A stretch of DNA of 16,402 nt. Source: Hamiltosporidium magnivora. Its lineage: Eukaryota; Microsporidia; Dubosqiidae. This document shows, piece by piece, positions 1 to 7,706 of the stretch. The stretch lies in the NCBI GenBank assembly GCA_004325065.1, contig PITI01000227.1, forward strand, positions 1 to 16,402, given 5' to 3'. The notes below the pieces were generated by a model, which had not been told where the DNA came from, ran no database searches, and saw nothing but the letters and a program-made list of their open reading frames with translations. How positions within the stretch are numbered: position 1 is the stretch's first letter; every line of letters begins with the position of its first letter. Made by a program: the position numbers and the translations under genes.

Positions 1-624
1 GTGGGAATAAAACCCCACCTCATCTTCGGTTGTTTTTGGGAGTTTGTATGAGGAAGAGAAGGTCTACGAAATGGCGAAATTTTTCTACAAATTTATTTGT
101 AGTTTTTTATGTAACTAAATTGCAGACCGCAGCAGAAAATGTAGGCAATTGACATGTAAAAGCGTGGAAACCTAGCATTGCTCACTCGGGTTAGAAGACT
201 TAGCGCCTGGGTGATATAAAACAAAAATTCCATTAAAAGCCGGGGGAGCTAAAAGGCAGGTTATAGCTGTTGGTATGCAATGCACTGTCTAGGTGGAGCC
301 CATGTATGTCTCTGAAATATATCTTAGCTAGAAGTTCATTGGGTTAAGAAAGTGTAGAGTAAGTGGGAATGCTGCATAGTCTTGGAGGAGCCCAGGGCGA
401 GCTTCGGCCTTCGATCACACTCCATGTGGCGGACATTAACGAAATCCGGGCAACTGACTCGCCTATTATCGAGGTTCTACACACCTGATAGATGAAAGGC
501 TTTGGAAGTAGGTATCGCAGAGGATACTTATGGAGTGTTGGGTAGCAGTTATTTATGTTAAACCTAGAACTGCATTAATGTCATGAAAACAAATACAACA
601 CTTGCCACTATTTTAAAAAGATGT
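1..624 (+). repeat. Monomer-body repeat, copy 1 (left end outside window)
   Basis: Noncoding dispersed repeat with no usable ORF. Positions 1-62 resemble the end of the ~104-bp monomer seen at 7381 and just before copy 2 (8484-8553). The body runs from TCTACGAAATGG (63) to AAAAAGATGT (624). It aligns along its whole length with 8554-9108 on the same strand, and with 10020-10505 and 14138-14680 on the other strand. Best-kept blocks are AACCTAGC..TTGCTCAC and GACTTAGCGCC (about 170-210), CACTGTCTAGGTGGA (about 283-297), TGAAATATATCTTAGC (about 312-327), CATTAACGAA (about 434-443) and the final TTAATGTCATGAAAAC. This copy is clearly richer in G+C than its surroundings. The class is unknown: no transposase, reverse transcriptase or LTR ends are visible. 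Confidence 0.8.
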
Positions 625-761
625 CAGACTTTAAAATAAACTCGAAAATAATAATAAATTCTTCAAAACTTTGACTCATATAATACTGAAATTTAATTCA
701 TATAAATGCTTACAACGAAATGAAAAAATAGATAAAATATATTAAAGGAAAGGGTTACGGT

Positions 762-2030
762 ATTTAAAAAAAATTCGACACCTTGTTTCAATAAAAAAAT
801 TTATATGTAGAACTTAGTGGTTTAAAGATTTTACTGGGTTAGAATGAGTAATTTTGAGCATATAGTTAAGTTCATTTCATACAATATTGTCTATATTAAA
901 TATAAATATTGAATTTACAAAAGTATAGCCAAAAAAAATCCGTTACTTCTATTTAATATTTAATATGTCTTCCATGAACACCTAAGACAAAATAACACTC
1001 GTTGTTTCGTAGACATAACAAGTTTTGCAAAAAAGCATTAGAAATTTCATTCCAAATTTCGATTAATTTTTGCTTTAACTCATTCATATGTTTAAAAGTA
1101 TAATTATCCATAATTTTTTTCATATAAGCCAAAAGATCTTCTAGGGGGTTTAAATATGGTAATTGGGATGACCGAGGAAGTATTTTCGATTCCTTTTCAT
1201 TTGAAATATATATAAGTCACTCTTAATCCATGTTCAGGATCATTATCTTGTTTAAAAAAATAATCGTCTAAATTCATATTTCTAGCAAATGCTTATTAAT
1301 TTTTTTTAAAAATGCTAACATAGTAAAATTAGGCCATAATAGTATCATTAAAGTCTAAATTAATAAACCTTGATATGACATACTTCCCCTGTTATAATAT
1401 TTCCACCATTAAGTTTAAATTTTGGTGTCATATATTTAGAATCCAAGCTTGCTCTCATTACATGAACCTTACCATCTGAATCAAACAAAGCGAAATCGCA
1501 TTCCCCACAAATATCATACATATAAATTGTCATCTGAAATTGATAAAAATAATTATTAAAAATCGAGAAACAAATTTTTTAATTACAACAAAAGTTTTTG
1601 AACAAGGGACCTAGGATAGATACCAACTGTATTTAGGTGATTTATTATACTCTAGAAAGTAACATTGTAATTACATAAAGCGTTCAAATTTTCAGTGATT
1701 TCTGGTGGATTAATTTTATGATTCTCTCTTCTTAAATCGGAAATTATACTGGTCATGGTAATATCTATAATAGGAGGTCATCCAGGCCCATGCTTATCCT
1801 TTATATATTTTCTGTCTATATACTTTGTAAATTATAATAGCTTAGATCCAGGTACTTTAAACAATTCAGAAATTTTTCTTAAGGAGTAACATTTAAGCTT
1901 AACCCATCCAAGTATCTTTCTTGACACTCGATTAAATATAACATATTGCAGGGTGATTTTAGACCCAAACAAATAATTAACTAATCTATGAAGCAAAATA
2001 TTTAATAATTTTTAGGTGTTCGGATTTATT
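762..2030 (-). mobile_element. Degenerate Tc1/mariner DNA transposon with probable terminal inverted repeats
   Basis: The left end reads AAAAAATTCGACACCT (to 783). The right end, 2014-2030, is AGGTGTTCGGATTTATT, which is an imperfect inverted match and resembles the inner terminal-repeat sequence of Tc1-like elements (..ATCCGGACACC). Between them lies a broken transposase on the minus strand in correct N-to-C order. The distance of about 1.27 kb fits a Tc1-like element. The outer edges and any TA target duplication are not certain. It is dead: several frameshifts and in-frame stops interrupt the transposase. Confidence 0.75.
955..1965 (-). pseudogene. Tc1/mariner (DDE) transposase pseudogene
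   Basis: Reading the minus strand downward from about 1965, an N-terminal helix-turn-helix-like stretch (SLRKISELFKVPGSKLL) is followed by KHGPG*PPIIDIT. The latter is the decayed linker that is GRPrk in intact Tc1 proteins, and a paired-domain tail follows (HKINPPEITENLNAL). Near 1510-1400, GECDFALFDSDGKVHVMR matches the block around the first catalytic Asp, but that residue is Gly here. At 1253-1227, FKQDNDPEH keeps the second Asp. Near 1160-1130, YLNPLEDLLAYMKK keeps the third acidic residue (Glu) of the D,D34E type. The C-terminus, KLIEIWNEISNAFLQNL, is typical of the family. At least one internal stop and several frame changes make it non-functional. It lies between copy 1 of the monomer-body repeat and the Lunapark gene. 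Confidence 0.88.
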
Positions 2031-2185
2031 TCCAATTTCCAAAAATATATATGCGCAAATGAATAACTAGATATTATAAATAAATTCACTAAAGAACATT
2101 ATAGGTATACAACATTATAACTCATTGTTTATTGCAAACACATTTAAAATTCCTATTAAAAATATATTAAAATTTAGAATTTTTT

Positions 2186-2206
2186 GAGTGTCTGGATTTA
2201 TTTTTG
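2186..2206. repeat. Second Tc1-like terminal-repeat sequence
   Basis: GAGTGTCTGGATTTATTTTT closely resembles the right-hand transposon end at 2014-2030 (AGGTGTTCGGATTTATT) in the same orientation, about 170 bp further right. It may be a duplicated end, the true outer end of the same transposon, or a remnant of a second copy. The similarity is short and was found by eye. Confidence 0.35.
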
Positions 2207-2653
2207 ATATACTCTATAAAAGGATATATGAACCTTCTCTTCAAAACATAATGATAAATTATTTTTTAAAAATAATAATCAAATCATCAACAAATTTATA
2301 AAAAAAAGGTACACTAAACAAATAAATCTACGTGTTTTTAAAATCCGATCGCCTTTATCTTTGAATTTCAATAAAAGTTTATATTTAAATCAAATTTACT
2401 TAAGTAATACAAATATGCCAAAAAAATTAAAATGCCTCTATGTTTTTTGCTCCTTAATATATTTTTGTATTTATATTTCATCACCATTACTTCTTTTTTT
2501 CCTACACCGTTTCATACTTTCTAACAATTTATAATTATGTTATTCCTTCCTGTATTTCTGGACCTTCAAAAATTTTTATAAACTATTTCATTTGTTGTAC
2601 AGATAATTTTAAAATTTAGTTATTCCCTTTTATATTACTACTCCTAATTTACA
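2207..2653. other. AT-rich spacer upstream of the Lunapark gene
   Basis: No ORF, transposon motif or repeat copy is recognised here. It is mostly A/T runs with a pyrimidine-rich final 200 bases. It presumably holds any upstream control sequence of the Lunapark gene, but only the C-run beside the ATG is distinctive. Confidence 0.5.
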
Positions 2654-2658
2654 CCCCC
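2654..2658 (+). promoter_or_regulatory. CCC-type initiator motif of the Lunapark gene
   Basis: Five C residues sit directly against the ATG (ACACCCCCATGGG) in otherwise AT-dominated sequence. C-rich motifs at or just before the start codon are known in microsporidia as transcription-start signals with extremely short leaders. Similar runs precede the DeSI-like and Rpn6 starts in this window. Confidence 0.6.
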
Positions 2659-3375
2659 ATGGGAAATATTCTTTCAAGAAAAACATCAATTAGAAAAATA
2701 TTATTTACAATGGAAGAAAAGATAAAAAACACAGAAACTTATTTGAAAGGTTTGAAGCAGAAAAAAGAAACATCAAGAAAAAATTTCTATTACTCAACAA
2801 TTTACATTGGTATTCCTTTCATTGCATATATTTATATTTCAAATAAGAATTTATTTTTGAATTTATTTATATTTTTGCTTTCATTTTTCGTTTTAAGATT
2901 TATTTTATTTCAGTTTTTTGATAGAAAAATAAATTATAACGAAAAATTATTGGGAACTTTAAAAGAAACACAGAAGAAACGAATTGAGGAATTGAAAAAA
3001 GAATCTTTGTATCTTGAAACCAAGGAACTTGTAGAGAAATATGATGTAAAGGAAATAGAAAAAAGAAATATTTCACAACAAAATTTACAAAATATTACAC
3101 CGGTAAAAAATATTTGTAAGACTAAAAGAGGTATTGTAGATAAATTTGCGGATTTTATTATTGGAGAAGATCCTAGTTCAATGTATGCTCTTATATGTGA
3201 AAAATGCTTTTCACACAACGGTTTATCTCATCCTTTGGAATATAATTTAATGAAATTCCGTTGTTTTAATTGTGAGCATTTGAATGATAAAACAGTTGTT
3301 TTAAAAAATGAACCTAGAAAGGAAGAAGAAAATAAAGGAAAAAATAAGGAAAAAGACAAAGAAAATAAAGAGTAA
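2659..3375 (+). CDS. LNP1: Lunapark-family ER junction protein
   Basis: Lunapark (yeast Lnp1) stabilises three-way junctions of the tubular endoplasmic reticulum, acting with atlastin/Sey1 and reticulons. The 238-residue protein has the family layout. The N-terminus, MGNILSRK, fits an N-myristoylation signal, as in animal Lunapark. A charged helix follows (about 15-42). Two membrane segments (about 43-61 and 65-87) form a hairpin. A Lys/Glu-rich coiled-coil-like region spans about 92-138. A C-terminal zinc ribbon has Cys180-x2-Cys183 and Cys202-x2-Cys205, inside the family signature YALICEKCFSHNG...FRCFNCEHLN. The last 20 residues are a Lys/Glu tail. It is shorter than animal homologues, as is usual in microsporidia. 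The start at 2659 is supported by the adjacent C-run and the MGxxxS motif. The next gene on this strand starts 819 bp downstream. Confidence 0.92.
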   Translation: MGNILSRKTSIRKILFTMEEKIKNTETYLKGLKQKKETSRKNFYYSTIYIGIPFIAYIYISNKNLFLNLFIFLLSFFVLRFILFQFFDRKINYNEKLLGTLKETQKKRIEELKKESLYLETKELVEKYDVKEIEKRNISQQNLQNITPVKNICKTKRGIVDKFADFIIGEDPSSMYALICEKCFSHNGLSHPLEYNLMKFRCFNCEHLNDKTVVLKNEPRKEEENKGKNKEKDKENKE

Positions 3376-4194
3376 TCCTATGCGATTTAAACTGAATATA
3401 AATTAAAAAAAAAGAGAAGAGTAATATCAGTCAAATAGTTTATTTTGAAACAATGTGAAAAAAACCTCTATTTAAGATAAGAACCAATTACTATTTCTTA
3501 AAATCGAGTTAAATCGTAAAATTTTCTCATTAAAAAATGGATTTCCTCTCTCTTACTTTCTCATTTCTAAATTTTCATTTAAAAATAAATATAATGAATA
3601 TATTTTTTTCAAGTTTTTTTATTTTTTTTGCAGAATCATAAATCATATTATTAAGGTAAGAATTATATTCTTTAATCTTTAATTTATCAAAAGATTTTAT
3701 TCTAAATATATTTTTTCCAAGCTTAAATTTGAAATATAATTTCTATTCTTAATTTATCTTTTTAATTATCTAAAAGTAATTTTTTTAGATAATTACAGAC
3801 ACTGAATTTATTTTACAATTTAAAAAATTTTAACCTCAAAAAATATATTTTTTCAAATTTTACATTTTTTAAATGATAAAAGAATTTGTTTTTTCCAATA
3901 TTTTCTTGTCATTTTATTTCTGAAGTATTTTTTTTAATAGCCATTAAATTGAAGATCAACTATTTTTTTTTACTTTTTTTCGTATATATTAAAACCAAAG
4001 GCATTATAAAGTCATATTATTAAGAAATAAAGTGTTTTTTTCATATTTCGTTTTAATAAGGCCAACTAATTATAAAGCCATATAATACAGAATAAAATAT
4101 ATTTTGTGATTTTAAATATATTTTGAAAAGTAATATTAAATTTGTTGATAATTTGAGGGAAAAATATTATTTATTCAGAATAAAACATTTACCC
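3376..4194. other. AT-rich intergenic spacer
   Basis: This spacer lies between the Lunapark stop and the DeSI-like start. It consists of long T and A runs, with no ORF, RNA gene or repeat copy that I can support. The in-frame sequence extending the DeSI-like reading frame upstream to 4123 lacks an ATG and is not counted as coding. Confidence 0.5.
4192..4194 (+). promoter_or_regulatory. CCC initiator that fixes the DeSI-like start
   Basis: TTTACCCATGAG places CCC directly against the ATG at 4195, as in the Lunapark gene (CCCCCATG). The open frame continues upstream to 4123, but only a TTG is available there, and family similarity begins just after this ATG. The motif therefore supports 4195 as the start. 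Confidence 0.6.
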
Positions 4195-4675
4195 ATGAGT
4201 AAACATCCAGTCATTTTACGTGTTTATGATCTTTCTAAGGGACAAGCAAAAATATTATCTCTTCCTATCTTAGGTATTCAAATTGAGGGAATATGGCATA
4301 CATCAGTAGAAGTATATCAAAGAGAATATTACTTTCAGGACGGTATACTCCATGTTGAACCAGTAAGTGTTATTTTCTAATTAGGGTAAAAGTCACCATG
4401 GAGAAGCTCTTAAAACATATGATATGGGAATTACCTCCTTACCGAATGATGTTTTTCATGAATATTTAGAAATTTTATCCGAAAAGTACAATTCTTCTAC
4501 TTACGATCTTTTTAAAAATAATTGTAATCATTTTTCTAACGATGCTACAATGTTTTTGTTGTCTAAATCTATTCCTACTGAAATATTAGATTTGCCAGAA
4601 ATTGTAATGAAGTCACCAATGTATGAAACTCTTATCAACATGCTTAGATCCGATTTTCAAAGTGGTAGTAAATAA
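4195..4675 (+). CDS. DeSI/PPPDE-family cysteine isopeptidase, two exons (4195-4362, 4385-4675)
   Basis: PPPDE proteins, including the DeSI desumoylating isopeptidases, are papain-fold cysteine proteases that remove SUMO or ubiquitin from targets. Exon 1 (56 codons) encodes the family start VILRVYDLSKG and GIWHTSVEVY with catalytic His35. Exon 2 (96 codons) encodes YDLFKNNCNHFS with catalytic Cys103, followed by the IPTEIL.LP segment. Removing the 22-nt intron joins the halves in frame, giving 152 residues, close to the ~168 of animal DeSI-1 with a similar His-Cys spacing. The joined Pro-Gly at the splice point falls where the family has a conserved PG. Without splicing, translation would stop at 4378-4380, before the catalytic Cys. 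The substrate in this organism is unknown, and a deubiquitinase role is possible. The ATG is chosen from the adjacent CCC; a longer frame to 4123 has only a TTG. Confidence 0.9.
4363..4384 (+). other. 22-nt spliceosomal intron
   Basis: The sequence is GTAAGT-GTTATTTT-CTAATTAG. It has the strict GTAAGT donor and a branch-point-like CTAAT fused to the acceptor TAG, which is the microsporidian intron pattern. It lies after codon 56 (phase 0), contains an in-frame TAA, and its removal restores a continuous PPPDE domain. Because 22 is not a multiple of three, retention also shifts the frame. Confidence 0.88.
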
Positions 4676-4844
4676 AGGTTTCTTAGTTCTTTTACATTTT
4701 TCTTCTTAATTCCCTTGTTTACAAAGTAAATTATACGAATGAATGATTTAAGAAAAATTAAATCATGGTTTTTTATGAAAAATGATAATATAAAACATTG
4801 GTTTTATTTTCTGAGTTAAATTTTGCGTTTATTGTGTTTTTATG

Positions 4845-5063
4845 TGAAGGGAGGATAGCCACATTAAAAACTTTCTGCTTGGTAATGAATATGTACAATT
4901 CATATTAAAATCATTGCTGCCATTGTGGTGAAATGTTAAACACGCTTCCTCTTTAGGCTAATCCTCTATAATCCGAAGTTACAACTGATAAAAAAAAACG
5001 GAAAGCATTCATTTGTTCATTCACGACACTAAAAGGTAAAAGAAGAACGAATATGTAAGTAAG
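4845..5063 (+). repeat. Monomer-tail repeat ending in TAAGTAAG
   Basis: One ~104-bp monomer (about 4845-4945: GGATAGCCACATTAAAAAC, then TCTGCTTGGTAATGAATATG and AAAATCATTG) is followed by a tail of about 115 bp that ends ATATGTAAGTAAG at 5063. The second half matches 7588-7706 (AGGC.AATC.CTAT, AA.AGATAAAA, AAAGGTAAA.GA.GAA..AA). A terminal tetranucleotide repeat is typical of the 3' end of some non-LTR retroelements and their SINE-like partners. It directly abuts the truncated reverse transcriptase at 5064. Confidence 0.7.
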
Positions 5064-5560
5064 TTTTATTTAAAGTCATTCCAAAAAGACTTACGATTTT
5101 CTCGTGAATATGCAATTCTGGTAATGTTTCATAAAAAGCTTTCTGATTCACGTTATCATATGCTTTTTTAAAGTCAATAATAAGCTGATGAATAGGCTGA
5201 TTGTAATCGTAGAATTTTTCAAGAAGCATTTTGCCGTAAATATCTTGTCGATTGTTGATCTTCCTTTTCTAAAGCCAGATTGTCTTTCCCAGGATTACTT
5301 TCTAGGTATAGTTCAAAACGTTTTGCTATAACTTTGAGCGGTACTTTATAAGTGAAATATAGGAGTGATGTTCACCTTTAATTTAGGCAGAGTAATTAAG
5401 ATATATTGTGAATTGGCACAATAAGAGCCATAAATCAATATTAAGGCATGTATTCGTATTTCTAAACTTTAAGATTTTAGAAAAAATTTCTTTCAAAAGC
5501 GACTTTCCTTGATACTTTAATATCTCGAGATTTTTGCTGTTATCATCATGAGTTTTCTAG
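5064..5560 (-). pseudogene. Reverse transcriptase domain fragment, frameshifted and truncated
   Basis: Blocks in order on the minus strand, in three frames: EILKYQGKSLLKEIFSKIL (about 5530-5475), YKVPLKVIAKRFELYLES (about 5350-5300), QSGFRKGRSTIDKIFTAK (about 5282-5230), then LIIDFKKAYDNVN (about 5180-5140) and the MTL block at about 5080. These are the finger and palm blocks of non-LTR reverse transcriptases. LIIDF keeps the first catalytic Asp of motif A. The last part is an open stretch from 5229 to the junction; its apparent stop at 5029 lies inside the neighbouring repeat, so its last residues are not RT. Everything after motif A and the following helix is missing. Confidence 0.87.
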
Positions 5561-6299
5561 TTTAAACGAATCAATAGCCTCTTAATTTACAAAATGTTAG
5601 GGCTCTGTTATGCACACGTTAATTATAGGTTTTTTGGATCTTTAAAGAGCTTCACTGGTTTTCTTTATTCTGAATTCTCTCGTTTAATTTCTTTTCAGTA
5701 CAGTTTACACAAAGATCCAATATTTTTTTCGATACTGTCAATACCTCCTTTTTGGAGACCTGTATTGGAACGTTTCTTGTCCAAAAGCTTTTTCTTGTAT
5801 CTTTAATATCTGCATACATTTCTCTTGTTTGTTTTTTTAATAATTTTGCTTTTATTTGCTAAATCTTTTTTTTCTTTTTCGCATACAAATGATGTCTTTA
5901 TCCGCGTTATTATAAAGGTAAAGCTGATCGGCTGCTTGGTCTCTATAACAGTTTATTTATTGACTGATAGCCTGCGTAAATTGCTATTTTCCATTATTCA
6001 TCTAACCAACTTTATCTGCGTTGGTACTCTTTGAAGCTAATTAATTCCACCGCCTCTGTTTGCATAAAATTATTGAGCCTTTCTCATTTATTTTTTTTGC
6101 TTTCGTTTTTGCTACTTCAACCTTAGTCATTAAAAGAATATATAAATTTTAAAAATCTTTTACTAAATAGTGCCTTCAACGCGATATTTTAGATTTTCTG
6201 TCGTATTTTTAGCTTGAAAGTTTTGAACCCTGCCAATTCTCGATATTCTGTGGCCGATTTTTAGGATTAAAAAGTATTAATCTGCGTCTGCGTCTCTAT

Positions 6300-6970
6300 A
6301 TATTTTTACAATTTGTGAACGATCCGTGTTCTGTATCTACAATTGCATAATCTATTTGATTATGTTTGATTATCCAACTATTTTCACGTTACATTATGTA
6401 TGTCATTCTGAGAAAACACATACTAGAGATAATCATATGCTTGCTGTTGCAAAGTCAATTAGTCGAAATCATTTTCATTTGTGTTCTAATCAAGCGTTCT
6501 TTTCAATGTGCGGATATAGGCTTTTTTCACAACTTTTACGTTCATGTCACAGAGGACTATTTTTATGTCATTATTTGGAGCTTTATCGTATGAAAATTCC
6601 AAGCAAACCGTAAAAGCTGTCTCTCTTCGTATCATTATCTTCATCGGTGGCAGCATATGCACATAATATTGTTAAGTTCAAACATTTTCCTTTCGACTGT
6701 AGCCGACAGATTATTTTATTTATTCTTTCGAATATTTTACACTATGCACCAATTTTTTATTTATAGCAAGGCTGTAGGAAGAGTATGGAAGATCTCCTTT
6801 CTGCTATAAAATATTTTATTGTCTTAGCGTTGAGCATATCATGTCAGGTCTAACGAATCACTGGCTGTCCTGCAATGCAATATTTTATATTTCTTAAGTT
6901 CTGATCTCAAAGTTTTTCAAGCCCCTGGCTTATGAAGTTTCAGCACCTTCCAAGTCGCCATTCTTAGTTC
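6300..6970 (-). pseudogene. Endonuclease domain of the retrotransposon, broken
   Basis: The minus strand from about 6966 reads MATWKVLKLHKPGA*KTLRSE and then LKKYKILHC, the decayed family start (TWNVRTL..pGaL..L..EL..Y.idi). Further on are RDSFYGLLG (about 6635-6605), then DIKIVLCDMNVKVVKK (about 6568-6520), which matches the GDfNAKvG block, and RLIDFATASI (about 6460-6430). A SNIIK...IDYAIVDT-like stretch near 6375-6330 recalls the NQIDYvliD end of the domain. Asn of WNV and the usual catalytic Glu region are not preserved, and stops and frame changes are frequent, so no active enzyme is made. Confidence 0.8.
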
Positions 6971-6989
6971 ATTTTTAAAAATTTTCCTT

Positions 6990-7380
6990 CTTTGTTTTTA
7001 GTTTTTTTTGTGATTTTTTTTTGCTGTTTAGTCTTGTATCGTAAAGTTTTATGCATGTTTCATACTATTTTGGTGTTTTCCAATGTAGGGTGTTAGCTTT
7101 ACTTTAACCCTACTTCTTTCTTATTCAAGATTGAAAGGGCTATGGCGGAGTTATTCTATTCTATATATAAGATATAAATTTTTATTCTCCAGCGATATTT
7201 TTAATTAATAAATAATTCCTTTTTTTGATAGATTTTTTTTGTAATAAAAATACTTTCAAATGCATATCTTAATTTATTGGCTTTTAAGCTGTTAAAATTT
7301 GAGTTTCAATTATTGTTTATAAGTAAATTTAAGTTAAATGTTTGGTTAGATTTAGAAGTAAAATATAAAAATTTTGGATA
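6990..7380. other. T/A-rich spacer upstream of the dead retrotransposon
   Basis: Lies on the 5' side of the minus-strand retrotransposon. No coding blocks are recognised. It may hold the element's old 5' leader, but nothing specific shows it. Confidence 0.4.
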
Positions 7381-7706
7381 GAGACAGGATAACCACATGA
7401 AAAACTATCTGGTTGGCAATGAGTGTGTGAAAGTTGTAGAAATCATTGATGAAATTTGGTTGGAATACAAACCAAATTGGGGCGGAGAGAGGATAACCAG
7501 CCTAAATACCATCTGGTTGTCAATGAGTGTGTGAAATGGATATGAAAATTATTGTTGACATTTTGGTGGGATATAAACTACATTGAATCTATAGGCCAAT
7601 CTCCTATTAACCCGAGTAATAACAGATTAAAAGAAGCGAATGGAAAATTTCCAGTCTTTCATACTCGAAACCGAAAGGTTAAAGAGGAATGGAATAAGTA
7701 AGTAAG
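7381..7706 (+). repeat. Two tandem 104-bp monomers plus TAAG-ended tail
   Basis: Monomer 1 (7381-7484) and monomer 2 (7485-7588) share GGATAACCA, ATCTGGTTG.CAATGAGTGTGTGAAA and the A.TATTG/TCATTG...TTTGGT.GGAATA/GATA blocks. The GGATAACCA blocks start at 7387 and 7491, a period of exactly 104. The tail, 7588-7706, matches the tail at 4945-5063 and ends GGAATAAGTAAGTAAG. There is no ORF. Direct side-by-side monomers show that the ~104-bp unit is a true tandem unit rather than a random fragment. Confidence 0.78.

Larger units (their letters stand above)
5064..6970 (-). mobile_element. Degenerate RTE-like non-LTR retrotransposon (endonuclease plus partial RT)
   Basis: On the minus strand, an apurinic-endonuclease-like region (about 6970-6300) is followed by a poorly conserved linker (about 6300-5570) and a reverse-transcriptase region (about 5560-5064), the order of a non-LTR element. 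The sense strand is A-rich, so the plus strand looks T-rich. The element ends inside the RT domain just after the MTLNKT block, exactly where the TAAG-tailed repeat begins. The rest of the RT, including the catalytic YxDD motif, is not found in the 170 bases beyond that repeat. The wording of the endonuclease blocks resembles the RTE/BovB clade, the source of the mammalian CFDP2 endonuclease domain. Clade assignment is by memory of family patterns and needs a search. Confidence 0.82.

Noticed and set aside
1..624. Ribosomal RNA gene or fragment
   Set aside because: The higher G+C and conserved blocks prompted the idea, and GTGTAGAGTAAGTGGGA resembles a short LSU rRNA stretch. The neighbouring universally conserved rRNA segments are absent, however, and four diverged copies in both orientations fit a dispersed repeat better.
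2934..3218. Minus-strand ORF inside the Lunapark gene
   Set aside because: It is an antisense shadow of a well-supported conserved gene, with no domain of its own.
4123..4194. Upstream extension of the DeSI-like frame beginning at TTG
   Set aside because: There is no ATG in that stretch, family similarity starts after the ATG at 4195, and a CCC start motif abuts that ATG.
5594..6613. Several plus-strand ORFs of 69-95 codons
   Set aside because: They are antisense to the recognisable retrotransposon endonuclease and linker on the minus strand and resemble no family. Their Phe/Leu/Ser-rich content follows from the T-rich strand.
7381..7706. CRISPR-like array
   Set aside because: Only two long units of 104 bp are present, with no short identical repeats or uniform unique spacers, in a eukaryotic context.
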